Made by a program: the position numbers and the translations under genes
Shown here: positions 27,578 through 36,059 of the stretch, piece after piece
How positions within the stretch are numbered: position 1 is the stretch's first letter
Layout: each line of letters starts with the position of its first letter
The notes under the pieces: generated by a model
The model's database searches: none
What the model was told of the DNA's origin: nothing
Seen by the model: the letters and a program-made list of their open reading frames with translations, nothing else
Assembly (NCBI RefSeq): GCF_900109265.1
Contig: NZ_FNZM01000011.1
Location: 62,001 to 126,000 of the forward strand
Direction: 5' to 3'
Source of the DNA: Paraburkholderia tropica
GTDB taxonomy: Bacteria > Pseudomonadota > Gammaproteobacteria > Burkholderiales > Burkholderiaceae
DNA: 64,000 nucleotides

Positions 27578-27621
27578 CGCGTGATTGTAGCGTTTGGGCG
27601 CGCGACTTCCGGCGTGGACGG

Positions 27622-27657
27622 GGCTGGCCGAATGGCGGATCGGCCGTTCGGCCAGCC
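27622..27657. repeat. 11-bp perfect inverted repeat between cobU and cobQ
   Basis: GGCTGGCCGAA (27622-27632) and its exact complement (27647-27657) surround a 14-base centre that can pair partly as well. It sits in the divergent promoter gap. It has no T-run, so an operator or mRNA leader hairpin is likelier than a terminator. Confidence 0.65.
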
Positions 27658-27733
27658 GGGCCGTTGCGCAGGCGATGGGATAATGCGCATTCGCTTCATC
27701 GGCCTTGCGCCGCAACCGCACTCCGTATCGACC

Positions 27734-29347
27734 ATGTCCGCTTCGAAATCCGCCGAGTCCGCCGAGTCCGCCGTGCCTGTTGTGCCTGTCGTGCCCGCCG
27801 TGCCGAGGGGCACGCTCATGATCCAGGGCACGACCTCCGACGCCGGCAAGAGCACGCTCGTCGCCGGCCTGTGCCGCCTCGCGCGCCGCGCGGGCGTGCG
27901 GGTCGCGCCGTTCAAGCCGCAGAACATGGCGCTCAACAGCGCGGTGACCGCCGACGGCGGCGAGATCGGCCGCGCTCAAGCCTTGCAGGCGGTCGCCGCG
28001 GGCATCGCCCCGCACACCGACCTCAATCCCGTCCTGCTCAAGCCGAACAGCGATCTGGGCTCGCAGGTCATCATCCACGGCAAGGCGCGCATGAATCTGA
28101 ACGCGCGCGCGTATCAGGACTACAAGCCGCTGGCGCGCGTGGCCGTGCTCGAATCGTATGGGCGACTGCGCGCGGGCTACGACACGGTGTTCGTCGAGGG
28201 CGCGGGCAGCCCGGCGGAAATCAATCTGCGCGCCAACGACATCGCCAACATGGGCTTTGCCGAAGCCGTCGATTGCCCGGTCGTGCTGGTCGCCGACATC
28301 GACCGCGGCGGCGTGTTCGCGCATCTGATCGGCACGCTCGCGTGTCTGTCGGAGAGCGAGCGGGCGCGCGTGCAGGGTTTCATCATCAACCGGTTTCGCG
28401 GCGATCCGGGGTTGCTCAAGCCCGGCCTGGACTGGCTCGAGGCGCAGACGGGCAAGCCCGTGCTCGGCGTGGTGCCGTATCTGCACGGCCTCACGCTCGA
28501 CGCCGAGGACATGCTGCCGGGCGCTGCCCATACCCACGCGCAGGCGGGCGGGCATACGCTGCGTGTGGTCGTGCCCGCGCTGCCGCACATCAGCAATCAC
28601 ACCGACTTCGACGCGCTGCGCGCGCATCCGCAGGTCGAATTCAGTTACGTGCGCACGAACGAAGCGCCGCCGGCCGCCGATCTGGTGATACTGCCGGGTT
28701 CCAAAAACGTCCGCGACGACCTCGCGTGGCTGCGCGCGCAGGGGTGGGAAAGCGCGCTCGCGCGGCATCTGCGCTATGGCGGCCGCGTGATCGGGATTTG
28801 CGGTGGCATGCAGATGCTCGGGCGCGCGATCGCCGATCCGCATGGCGTGGAAGGTGAGCCCGGCGCGACGGCGGGTTTCGGCTGGCTCGACTACGAAACG
28901 GAACTTACGCGCGAGAAGGCGCTGCGCAATGTGACGGGGCGGCTTGCCTTGGGGCTGGGCGAGGGTGGCGCGCAAGCCGGTGCACCCGTGCGCGGCTACG
29001 AGATTCACATGGGCGTGACGCGCGGCGCGGCGCTGGCGCAACCGGCGCTGCGGATCGACTCGATCGAGGGCGAGGCGCAAGAGGCGCAAGAGGTGCAAGA
29101 AACGCCGGAGGCGCAGCGCGAACCGCGCCTGGACGGCGCGCAATCGGCGGACGGCCAGATTCTCGCGACCTATGTGCACGGCCTGTTCGACACGCCCGAG
29201 GCGTGCGCCGCGCTGCTGCGCTGGGCCGGGCTCGACGCGGCGCAGAGCGTGGATTACCCGGCGCTGCGCGAGGCGTCGCTGGAGCGGCTTGCCGACACGC
29301 TGGCCGCAAGCCTCGACCTCGACCGCCTGTACGGCGCGATGCGCTGA
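27734..29347 (+). CDS. cobQ: Cobyric acid synthase
   Basis: Glutamine-dependent amidase converting adenosylcobyrinic a,c-diamide to adenosylcobyric acid. The N-terminal synthetase domain has MIQGTTSDAGKSTLVAGLCR (P-loop-like, about residues 29-48) and FKPQNMALNS. The C-terminal triad amidotransferase domain has the nucleophile in IGICGGMQMLG (about residue 355) and the histidine in YVHGLFD (about 480). ATG 27734 was chosen; the ATG at 27683 adds 17 residues. The N-terminus (SAESAESAVPVVPVVPAVP) and a C-terminal Glu/Gln stretch near 29070-29115 are short in-frame repeats not needed for function. Confidence 0.93.
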   Translation: MSASKSAESAESAVPVVPVVPAVPRGTLMIQGTTSDAGKSTLVAGLCRLARRAGVRVAPFKPQNMALNSAVTADGGEIGRAQALQAVAAGIAPHTDLNPVLLKPNSDLGSQVIIHGKARMNLNARAYQDYKPLARVAVLESYGRLRAGYDTVFVEGAGSPAEINLRANDIANMGFAEAVDCPVVLVADIDRGGVFAHLIGTLACLSESERARVQGFIINRFRGDPGLLKPGLDWLEAQTGKPVLGVVPYLHGLTLDAEDMLPGAAHTHAQAGGHTLRVVVPALPHISNHTDFDALRAHPQVEFSYVRTNEAPPAADLVILPGSKNVRDDLAWLRAQGWESALARHLRYGGRVIGICGGMQMLGRAIADPHGVEGEPGATAGFGWLDYETELTREKALRNVTGRLALGLGEGGAQAGAPVRGYEIHMGVTRGAALAQPALRIDSIEGEAQEAQEVQETPEAQREPRLDGAQSADGQILATYVHGLFDTPEACAALLRWAGLDAAQSVDYPALREASLERLADTLAASLDLDRLYGAMR

Positions 29348-29372
29348 ACGAGGGCGCGTCGGTCAGCATCAG

Positions 29373-29792
29373 TCAGTACAACACCATCTGCGTGCAGCGG
29401 AACAGCGCGGTGGTCCTGCCGTCCGGGCCGGTCACGGTGGCGTCCCAGATCTGCGTGCTGCGGCCCAGATGCACGCCCGTCGCGACCACGCTCAGCGTGC
29501 CTTCGCGCGCGGTGCCGACGAAGTTGCTCTTGAGTTCGACGGTCGTGAAGTTCTTCGCCGTAGGCGGCAGATGCGCGTAGCAACCGTAGCCGCAGGCCGT
29601 ATCGGCGAGACCAATCACGGTGGCGGCGTGCAGGAAGCCGTTGGGCGCAAGCAGATTGCTGCGGATATCGAGCTCGGCGCGCAGGATGCCTTGCTCGAGC
29701 GCCACCGCGCGAAATCCGAGCAGGTCGGGCAGCCGGCCTTGCTGGCGCTCGTGCAGGGAGGCGAGGGTGATCTCGGGGCGCAGCGTGCTCAT
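29373..29792 (-). CDS. PaaI-family hotdog thioesterase
   Basis: A 139-residue single hotdog-fold protein of the PaaI/YdiI acyl-CoA thioesterase type. The core NLLAPNGFLHAATVIGLADT carries the catalytic Asn/Gly-His region, followed by TTVELKSNFVGTAREG and the helix/strand end RTTALFRCTQMVLY. The start at 29792 is supported by AAGGAGA about ten bases upstream. It converges on cobQ with 25 bases between stops. The substrate is unknown; there are no paa genes nearby. Confidence 0.88.
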   Translation of the reverse strand: MSTLRPEITLASLHERQQGRLPDLLGFRAVALEQGILRAELDIRSNLLAPNGFLHAATVIGLADTACGYGCYAHLPPTAKNFTTVELKSNFVGTAREGTLSVVATGVHLGRSTQIWDATVTGPDGRTTALFRCTQMVLY

Positions 29793-30207
29793 GGGGGCAT
29801 GTCTCCTTGGATGGGGGGTGAAGTGAAGTCGAGGCAAGGCCGGAGCCCGGCCAGGCGGGGCGCCGCAACGGTTTTCATGCGGTCCGGATGCGCACGGAAA
29901 GCCGGTTTGAGGCTCGATGCTGCGCCACCCTGACGCCGTCGGGGGCTTCGGCGCCACGGCATTTGCCGATATTATCGGACGGTTGCGCTGCTGCGCGGCC
30001 GGCTTTGCAGACGGCTCCAGGCCACGCGGCGCGACCGTGGGGCGCCTGGCGGCGGCCCGCAAGCGTGCCGAAGTCCGCGGGATGCGCACTGTCGGTACGA
30101 GCACGCGCACGCTCATATAGGCACGTATAGGCACGTATCAACACGCACAAGCAGCAGAATCGGCAAACCGGCTGGCCCGTGTGCCAGCCTTCCTGACGGG
30201 AGCATTC
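29793..30207. other. Intergenic region upstream of the orphan parA
   Basis: About 415 bases. It holds a perfect tandem pair of the 10-mer ATAGGCACGT (30117-30136) and a 7-bp inverted repeat GGCTGGC/GCCAGCC (30170-30176 and 30183-30189) just ahead of the parA ribosome site. A 67-codon frame at 29917-30120 has no ribosome site or recognisable similarity and is not called. Confidence 0.55.
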
Positions 30208-30834
30208 ATGACGGTGATCGTGGTGGCGAACCCCAAGGGCGGCGTCGGCAAAAGCACGCTGTCCACCAATCTGGCCGGCTATTTCGCGGCGCAAGGCGAG
30301 TGGGTCGCGCTCGCCGACCTCGACCGGCAGCAGTCGTCGCATGCGTGGCTCGACCTGCGGCCCGCGACGCTGCCCGCCATCGAGAGCTGGCCGGTCGATC
30401 TGGACCATCCACAGAAGCCGCCCAAGGGCCTCGAGCACGCCGTCATCGACACGCCCGCGGGTCTGCACGGCAACCGGCTCGCCACGGTGATCGAACTGGC
30501 GGACAAGGTGATCGTGCCGCTGCAGCCGTCCATGTTCGACATTCTCGCCACGAAAGACTTCCTCGACCGGCTGTCGAAGGAAAAGGCGGTGCGCAAGGGC
30601 GCGATTCAGGTGGGCGTGGTGGGCATGCGCGTCGATGCGCGCACGCGCTCGGCGGAGCAGTTGCAGCGCTTCGTCGAAGGGCTCGACTTGCCGGTGCTCG
30701 GCTATCTGCGCGACACGCAAAACTACGTGCAACTCGCCGCGCACGGGCTCACGCTCTGGGACGTCGCGAAAAGCCGCGTGGAGAAGGATCTGGACCAGTG
30801 GCAGCCGATCATCAGCTGGCTCAACGCGAAGTGA
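30208..30834 (+). CDS. Orphan ParA/MinD-type ATPase
   Basis: A 208-residue ParA-family ATPase with the deviant Walker A NPKGGVGKSTLSTNLAGYF (residues 8-26), switch I ADLDRQQSSHAWLDLR and Walker B-like AVIDTPAGLHG. It lacks the N-terminal DNA-binding extension of plasmid ParA, and no parB follows. Chromosomal orphan ParA proteins of this size position large protein assemblies (chemoreceptor clusters, cellulose machinery, carboxysomes) in other bacteria; the cargo here is unknown. ATG 30208 with GACGGGAG upstream is favoured over the GTG at 30181. Confidence 0.88.
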   Translation: MTVIVVANPKGGVGKSTLSTNLAGYFAAQGEWVALADLDRQQSSHAWLDLRPATLPAIESWPVDLDHPQKPPKGLEHAVIDTPAGLHGNRLATVIELADKVIVPLQPSMFDILATKDFLDRLSKEKAVRKGAIQVGVVGMRVDARTRSAEQLQRFVEGLDLPVLGYLRDTQNYVQLAAHGLTLWDVAKSRVEKDLDQWQPIISWLNAK

Positions 30835-30890
30835 GCGCATAAGCGCATAAGCGCACCCGCGCGCCGATCCGCACGCGCCGCCGGAAATGC

Positions 30891-30917
30891 AAACGGCGCG
30901 CAGAACGCGCGCCGTTT
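30891..30917. terminator. Terminator between parA and panD
   Basis: An 11-bp GC-rich perfect stem, AAACGGCGCGC at 30891-30901 and its complement at 30907-30917, between convergent genes. Short A/T runs occur on both sides, so it may serve both strands. Confidence 0.7.
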
Positions 30918-31004
30918 GCCGTAGCAAAGCCAGCCAATCTGTTAGTGAGTCACTCAGTCAGCTAGCCAGCCATCGCCCGGAAGCGGATCACAATCCGCCG
31001 CCGT

Positions 31005-31391
31005 TCAGCTCCAGGCCTGGGTCGGCACGTGGTCGCGGCTGCCCTTGATGCGGTTGTTTTCGTCGACGAACACGAGGTCCGGCTTCCAGCCCGCCTTGAG
31101 TTCTTCTTCTTCGACGTTCGCGAAGGCCGCGATGATCACAAGGTCGCCCAGTTGCGCGCGGCGCGCGGCCGAACCGTTTAGCGAAATCATGCCGCTGCCG
31201 CGTTCGCCCTTGATCGCGTAGGTCGTGAAGCGCTCGCCGTTGTTGATGTTCCAGATGTCGATGCGCTCGTTTTCGACGATGTTCGCGGCTTCGAGCAGAT
31301 CCTCGTCGATCGCGCACGAACCTTCGTAGTGCAGTTCGCAGTGCGTGACCGCGACGCGGTGGATCTTCGACTTGAGCATGTGGCGTTGCAT
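31005..31391 (-). CDS. panD: Aspartate 1-decarboxylase proenzyme
   Basis: Makes beta-alanine for pantothenate. The 128-residue pyruvoyl enzyme self-cleaves between Gly24 and Ser25 in HYEGSCAID, which is intact; Lys9 and Thr57-region residues (NGERFTTYAI) of the active site are present. The start MQRHMLKSKIHRVAVTH at 31391 aligns with the family. It lies 89 bases downstream of panC on the same strand, giving a panC-panD unit. Confidence 0.95.
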   Translation of the reverse strand: MQRHMLKSKIHRVAVTHCELHYEGSCAIDEDLLEAANIVENERIDIWNINNGERFTTYAIKGERGSGMISLNGSAARRAQLGDLVIIAAFANVEEEELKAGWKPDLVFVDENNRIKGSRDHVPTQAWS

Positions 31392-31480
31392 GGTGCGTCT
31401 CCTCAGGCGGACGGGCAGGCAGCCCGCCGCACGGCATTCGATGGGTTGGAACCGGAGCGGATGTCCGAGCGGCGTGGCGC

Positions 31481-32314
31481 TCAGATTTCCAGGTTGTCGA
31501 TCAGGCGCGTCGCGCCGAGTTTTGCGGCGGCCACCACGACGAGCGGCGCGCCGGTCTCGCCCGGTGCGGGCGGCAGCAGGTTCGCGCGCTTGCGAATCGA
31601 GATGTAGTCGGGCTTCCAGCCGCGCGCGGCCAGCGTGGCCATGGCGTCCAGTTCGAGTTGCGGATAATCGTGGCGGCCCGCGAGCACCGACTCGCGAATC
31701 GCGCGCAGCACGGCCGCCAGTTGCGGCGCCTCGGCGCGTTCCGGCTGCGTGAGATAGCGGTTGCGCGAGCTGAGCGCGAGGCCGTCGTCGTCGCGCACGG
31801 TTTCGGCGGCGATTACTTCGGTCGGCAGCGAGAACTGCTGGCACATCGCGCGCACGATCATCAGCTGCTGGTAATCCTTCTTGCCGAACACGGCCACGCG
31901 CGGCTGCACGCACGACATCAGCTTCATCACGACCGTGCAGACGCCCTCGAAGAAACCGGGGCGGAATTCGCCTTCGAGAATATCGCCGAGGTTATGCGGC
32001 GGATGCACGCGGTATTCCTGCGGTTGCGGGTACATGTCGGCCTCGGTGGGCGCGAACAGCACGTACACGTTTTCCTTCTGCAGCTTCTCGATGTCGTCTT
32101 GCAGCGTGCGCGGGTATTTGTCGAAATCCTCGTTCGGCCCGAACTGCAGACGGTTGACGAAGATGCTCGCCACGACCGGATCGCCATGCTGGCGCGCGAG
32201 GCGCATCAGCGAGAGGTGGCCTTCGTGGAGGTTGCCCATGGTCGGCACGAACGCGGTGCGGTTTTGGCCGCGCAGCTGGTCGCGCAGTTCCTGAATCGAG
32301 CTGATGACTTTCAT
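31481..32314 (-). CDS. panC: Pantothenate synthetase
   Basis: Joins pantoate and beta-alanine using ATP. The 277-residue protein has the nucleotidyl-transferase motif TMGNLHEGHLSLM near the N-terminus, FVNRLQFGPNEDFDKYPR, and VFGKKDYQQLMIVR; the C-terminal SSRNRYL motif is present. ATG 32314 (MKVISSIQELRDQL) is the family start; the frame is open 16 codons further to a TTG. A TACAAT -10-like box lies at 32428-32433 on the minus strand. panD, which supplies its substrate, follows. Confidence 0.95.
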   Translation of the reverse strand: MKVISSIQELRDQLRGQNRTAFVPTMGNLHEGHLSLMRLARQHGDPVVASIFVNRLQFGPNEDFDKYPRTLQDDIEKLQKENVYVLFAPTEADMYPQPQEYRVHPPHNLGDILEGEFRPGFFEGVCTVVMKLMSCVQPRVAVFGKKDYQQLMIVRAMCQQFSLPTEVIAAETVRDDDGLALSSRNRYLTQPERAEAPQLAAVLRAIRESVLAGRHDYPQLELDAMATLAARGWKPDYISIRKRANLLPPAPGETGAPLVVVAAAKLGATRLIDNLEI

Positions 32315-32613
32315 GATCGGATGCGTTATGCCTCGCGCGGGGCAAGACGTAGGTTGCGGCAACCGGCGCTCGCGCGGGCGAGCCGGCCGGATGGCGTGCC
32401 AACCCCTGTCAGGAGCAGGCGCGGGCGATTGTAGAGGATTTGACCGGGCCGCGCAGCGCCTTCGGCTACGGGATTATCCTGGCCCGGCGGCGTGAAATAT
32501 TGATGGGGACGGAACGTCGCAGGCGCGCGCAGCCGCTTCGCGCGCACCGGGAAGGTGCGTTGCGAAGCGTGATTTTGGCTGCTTGAGCGGAATTTGGCGC
32601 GACTTGAACCGGG

Positions 32614-33558
32614 TTAAACCGGCAGATAGGCGAGGCGCACGTAGATGGGCGCGAACGGCTCGGGCTGGGTGATTTCGATCAGCGATTCGCGCGACAGTTC
32701 GAGCATGGCGATGAAGTTCACGACCACGACCGGCACGCCGCGCGTGACGTCGAACAGTTCCGAGAATTCCATGAAGCGTGCGCCCTGGAGCTTGCGCAGG
32801 ATCGTGCTCATATGCTCGCGCACCGACAGTTCCTCGCGCGAGATCTTGTGGTGCTGCACGAGCTTCGCGCGCTTGATGACGTCGGCCCACGCGGCGCGCA
32901 GGTCGACGGCGTCCACGTCCGGGAAGCGCGGCGTGATGCTCTGCTCGATATAGACCTCGGCGCGCATGAAGTCGCGGCCGAGTTGCGGCAGCTTGTCGAT
33001 GCGCTGCGCGGCGAGCTTCATCTGCTCGTATTCCAGCAGGCGGCGCACGAGTTCGGCGCGCGGATCTTCGGCTTCCTCGCCGGTGTCGGCCTTCTTGACC
33101 GGCAGCAGCATGCGCGACTTGATCTCAATCAGCATCGCCGCCATCAGCAGATACTCCGCCGCCAGTTCCAGATTGGTCTTGCGCAGTTGCTCGACGTAGC
33201 CGAGGTACTGCACGGTGACCTCCGCCATCGGAATGTCGAGAACGTTGAAGTTCTGCTTGCGGATCAGGTAGAGCAGCAGGTCGAGCGGACCTTCGAACGT
33301 TTCGAGGAACACCTCGAGCGCATCGGGCGGGATATAGAGATCCTGCGGCAGCTTGAAAAGCGGCTCGCCGTACAGGCGAGCGAACGCGACGCCGTCGATC
33401 GTGTCGGGCGTCGAGTCGGTGGCGGGGGCGGCCAGCGCTTGCGGATTCGCCGGCGCGGCCGGATGGCCGGCCGCGTGCGCCGCGGAATGCGCCGCCTCGG
33501 CGCCGGGTGGAGGCGTCAAGGCCTCCTTGGCGCCTTCGGCCCCGTCGGCTTCAGCCAT
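32614..33558 (-). CDS. scpA: Segregation and condensation protein A
   Basis: Kleisin subunit bridging the heads of the SMC condensin, needed for chromosome compaction. The 314-residue protein has the kleisin N-terminal motif FEGPLDLLLYLIRKQNFNVLDIP (quoted in part), AAEYLLMAAMLIEIKSRMLL, and a C-terminal winged-helix part (VVVVNFIAMLELSRES). The first ~65 residues are a Pro/Ala-rich linker. The ATG at 33558 overlaps the stop of the small DUF3460 gene by one base. ScpB is not in this window. Confidence 0.93.
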   Translation of the reverse strand: MAEADGAEGAKEALTPPPGAEAAHSAAHAAGHPAAPANPQALAAPATDSTPDTIDGVAFARLYGEPLFKLPQDLYIPPDALEVFLETFEGPLDLLLYLIRKQNFNVLDIPMAEVTVQYLGYVEQLRKTNLELAAEYLLMAAMLIEIKSRMLLPVKKADTGEEAEDPRAELVRRLLEYEQMKLAAQRIDKLPQLGRDFMRAEVYIEQSITPRFPDVDAVDLRAAWADVIKRAKLVQHHKISREELSVREHMSTILRKLQGARFMEFSELFDVTRGVPVVVVNFIAMLELSRESLIEITQPEPFAPIYVRLAYLPV

Positions 33559-33743
33559 CAGAAGTTCTGGTAGTAGACGTAGGGCGTCTGCTTGACGCGC
33601 GACGCCTGCTGGCGCTCGCGTTCGTCGAGGTCGATCGGCTGCTTGTCCCACAGGAGCGAGCGGCCCTTGCGCTGCTGCTCTTCGAGCTGCGGCTTCTGCT
33701 GCTTGAGTTGGGTCAGGAACTGGGTGATGTCCGACTGATACAT
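33558..33743 (-). CDS. DUF3460 family small protein
   Basis: A 61-residue conserved protein of unknown function (MYQSDITQFLTQLKQQKPQL at the start, then a Gln/Arg-rich helical part, ending QTPYVYYQNF). It is characteristic of beta-proteobacteria and is typically found right before scpA, as here, with stop and start codons sharing one base. There is no signal peptide. The tight coupling suggests co-expression with the condensin kleisin, but no function can be assigned. Confidence 0.85.
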   Translation of the reverse strand: MYQSDITQFLTQLKQQKPQLEEQQRKGRSLLWDKQPIDLDERERQQASRVKQTPYVYYQNF

Positions 33744-34076
33744 GGCTGACGTCCGTCGAGTGAGGCAGCTGTTTCTGACAGCCGCCGATGTTCGTGTCGG
33801 CGGCAATTTTACCGCAAGCGGCGGGCGCGGAACATCCGGGCGGGCGGCGCGTCGAAGGCACGCGATGCGTCTGCGCAGGAAGGGCGGCATTGGCCGTCCG
33901 CGTGGCTTGCGGTCCACTTTGCGCCTCGTCCTGGGGTTTTGGAGCGCTGATGTGGTGAAATAGCGCGTTTGGGTCTGCGCGCAGTCCGCGCGGCGGCGCG
34001 AGCCGCACGAAAGCAAACCGTAGCGAACCGATGCGAAGCGAACCGAAGTGAACGAAATAACGTCTGGAGGTCCTGT
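33744..34076. other. Divergent gap between the DUF3460-scpA unit and tamA
   Basis: About 330 bases that must hold promoters for both directions. A repetitive stretch of AGCGAACCGATGCGAAGCGA type occurs at about 34021-34050, a run of near-copies of GCGAACCGA. No clear -35/-10 pair was identified. Confidence 0.45.
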
Positions 34077-36059
34077 TTGGCGGGATGGCTGATCGAAGCA
34101 TTGCGCGCATGGCGGCGTCCCGTATGGGCGGCGCGGCCGTGGCACGCCGCCCGCCGTGTGGCGGAGCGCGCACAGCGTGACAAACCGCTCGCCACACGCC
34201 ACTCGACCCACGCTCCCGGCCACGCTATCGCAAAAATCTTCGCGACTTTTTCCGTCAATCGACCCCATCACTTTGCTCGCCGCGTCGCGGCGTGCTTTGC
34301 TCTCGGCATGGCGCTGAGCGCGCTGACCGCCACGCCCGCGCACGCGGATCTGGCGAGCCTGCTGCCCTGGTCGCGCGCGCGCACCTATTACGACGTCAAG
34401 GTCGACGCCTCGCCGCGCGAACTGCGCAAGCTGCTCGAAGCGCACCTCGACATCGCCCGCTTCGCCACGCGCGCCGACATCAGCGAAGATCAGTTCGAAT
34501 TCCTCGTCACGGCCACGCCGCAGCAGGTGCGCGATCTCGCGTCCACCGACGGCTATTTCACGCCGGTCGTGCGCACCGACGTCGGCAGCGACGAAAACGG
34601 CCGCCGCCACGTGACGGTGAGCGTCGATCCGGGGCCGCGCACGACGATTTCGGCGGTCACGCTCACGTTTCGCGGCCCCGTGCTGACCGAGGACAAGGCG
34701 CAGGAAAACGCCACGCGCTTCGCCTTCTCGCTGCACACGGGCGACGCCTTCACGCAGTCCGGCTGGGACGACGCCAAGAACGCGTCGCTGCGGGCCTTGC
34801 AGGCGCGGCGCTATCTGGGCGCGAAGATCGCGCGTTCGGAGGCGCGCGTCGATCCGCTCAAGCACGACGCGCAACTGGCCGTCACGTTCGACAGCGGCCC
34901 GACCTTCACGATGGGCGCGCTCGACGTGTCCGGACCGCGCCGCTATCCTGAAAAGATCGTGACCGACGTGAATCCGCTGTCGCCCGGCGAGATCTACGAC
35001 GTCAACCGCGTAACCGAGCTACAGCGTCAGCTCCAGAACACGCCGTACTACGCGAGCGTCGCCATCGACGTCGACGACAACACGCAAAAGCCGCTCAACA
35101 CGCCGCTGCACGTGAAGGTGAGCGAGTATCCGTACAACAATTTCCGTGGCGGCGTGGGTTATTCGACTGATACGGGCGCGCACGTGCAGGGCTCGTATTC
35201 GTATCTCGATACCTTCGGCAAGGCCTGGCCGTTCCAGGTGCAGGGGCGTCTGGACCAGATCCAGCAGTACGGGCAGGTGACCTTGTCGATGCCGCCGGGG
35301 CCGCGCGCGTGGACCAATAGCGCGCTCGCGTCCTACACCACGACGGATGTGTCCGACACGCGGATCTACAGCCTGCGCGCGGGCGTGCAGCGCACGCGCA
35401 CTTCGCAGAACATCGACTACGCGTATTCGCTGCTCTACTACCAGGACCGGCTCGACCAGAACGCCGGGCCGCCGACCACGAGCCGCGCGCTGGTGCCGCA
35501 GTGGTCATGGACGCGCCGCAACGTCGACGACCCGCTGTTTCCGCGCTCGGGCAACCTGATTCGCGTGGAGGCGGGTTTCGCCGTGAAGGGCGCGCTCGCC
35601 GACGCCACCTTCTTCCGCGGCTACATGCGCGGCCAGCAATACCTGCCGATCGGCCATAGCGACCTCATGCTGTTCCGCGCGGAGCTGGGCGGCGTGTTCA
35701 CGTCGAGCAGTTCGCAGGATGTGCCCGCGTCGCTGCTGTTCCGCGCGGGCGGCTCGAACTCGGTGCGCGGTTACGGCTTCCAGAGCATCGGTAACGATGT
35801 CGACGGCTCGATCTTGCCGGCCAAATATCTCGTGACCGCTTCGGCGGAGTATCAGCACTGGTTCACGCACGACTGGGGCGGCGCGGCGTTCTTCGACGTC
35901 GGCACCGCCACCGACACCTGGGGCGAGAAAGTGTTCTATCCGGGCGCGGGTCTCGGCGCGCGCTGGCGCAGCCCCGTCGGCCCGGTCAATCTCGACCTCG
36001 CTTACGGCTTCCGCGAACGCCGCGTGCGGCCGTATCTGACGCTGGGGATCGCCTTCTGA
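34077..36059 (+). CDS. tamA: Outer-membrane TAM complex barrel protein TamA
   Basis: Omp85-family outer-membrane protein which, with TamB, helps insert autotransporters, ushers and other barrels. The signal peptide is in RVAACFALGMALSALTATPAHA-DLAS. POTRA-type repeats follow (ARTYYDVKVDASPREL to about residue 330), then a 16-strand-type barrel ending YLTLGIAF with the terminal aromatic typical of BAM substrates. Start choice: TTG 34077 has GGAGG at 34066-34070, six bases upstream. The ATG at 34308, also in frame, would cut the signal peptide. The TTG gives an unusually long N-terminal extension of about 85 residues. It overlaps tamB by one base. Confidence 0.9.
   Translation: MAGWLIEALRAWRRPVWAARPWHAARRVAERAQRDKPLATRHSTHAPGHAIAKIFATFSVNRPHHFARRVAACFALGMALSALTATPAHADLASLLPWSRARTYYDVKVDASPRELRKLLEAHLDIARFATRADISEDQFEFLVTATPQQVRDLASTDGYFTPVVRTDVGSDENGRRHVTVSVDPGPRTTISAVTLTFRGPVLTEDKAQENATRFAFSLHTGDAFTQSGWDDAKNASLRALQARRYLGAKIARSEARVDPLKHDAQLAVTFDSGPTFTMGALDVSGPRRYPEKIVTDVNPLSPGEIYDVNRVTELQRQLQNTPYYASVAIDVDDNTQKPLNTPLHVKVSEYPYNNFRGGVGYSTDTGAHVQGSYSYLDTFGKAWPFQVQGRLDQIQQYGQVTLSMPPGPRAWTNSALASYTTTDVSDTRIYSLRAGVQRTRTSQNIDYAYSLLYYQDRLDQNAGPPTTSRALVPQWSWTRRNVDDPLFPRSGNLIRVEAGFAVKGALADATFFRGYMRGQQYLPIGHSDLMLFRAELGGVFTSSSSQDVPASLLFRAGGSNSVRGYGFQSIGNDVDGSILPAKYLVTASAEYQHWFTHDWGGAAFFDVGTATDTWGEKVFYPGAGLGARWRSPVGPVNLDLAYGFRERRVRPYLTLGIAF

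Noticed and set aside
29917..30120. 67-codon frame upstream of parA
   Set aside because: No ribosome site, no recognisable motif, composition like the surrounding non-coding DNA.
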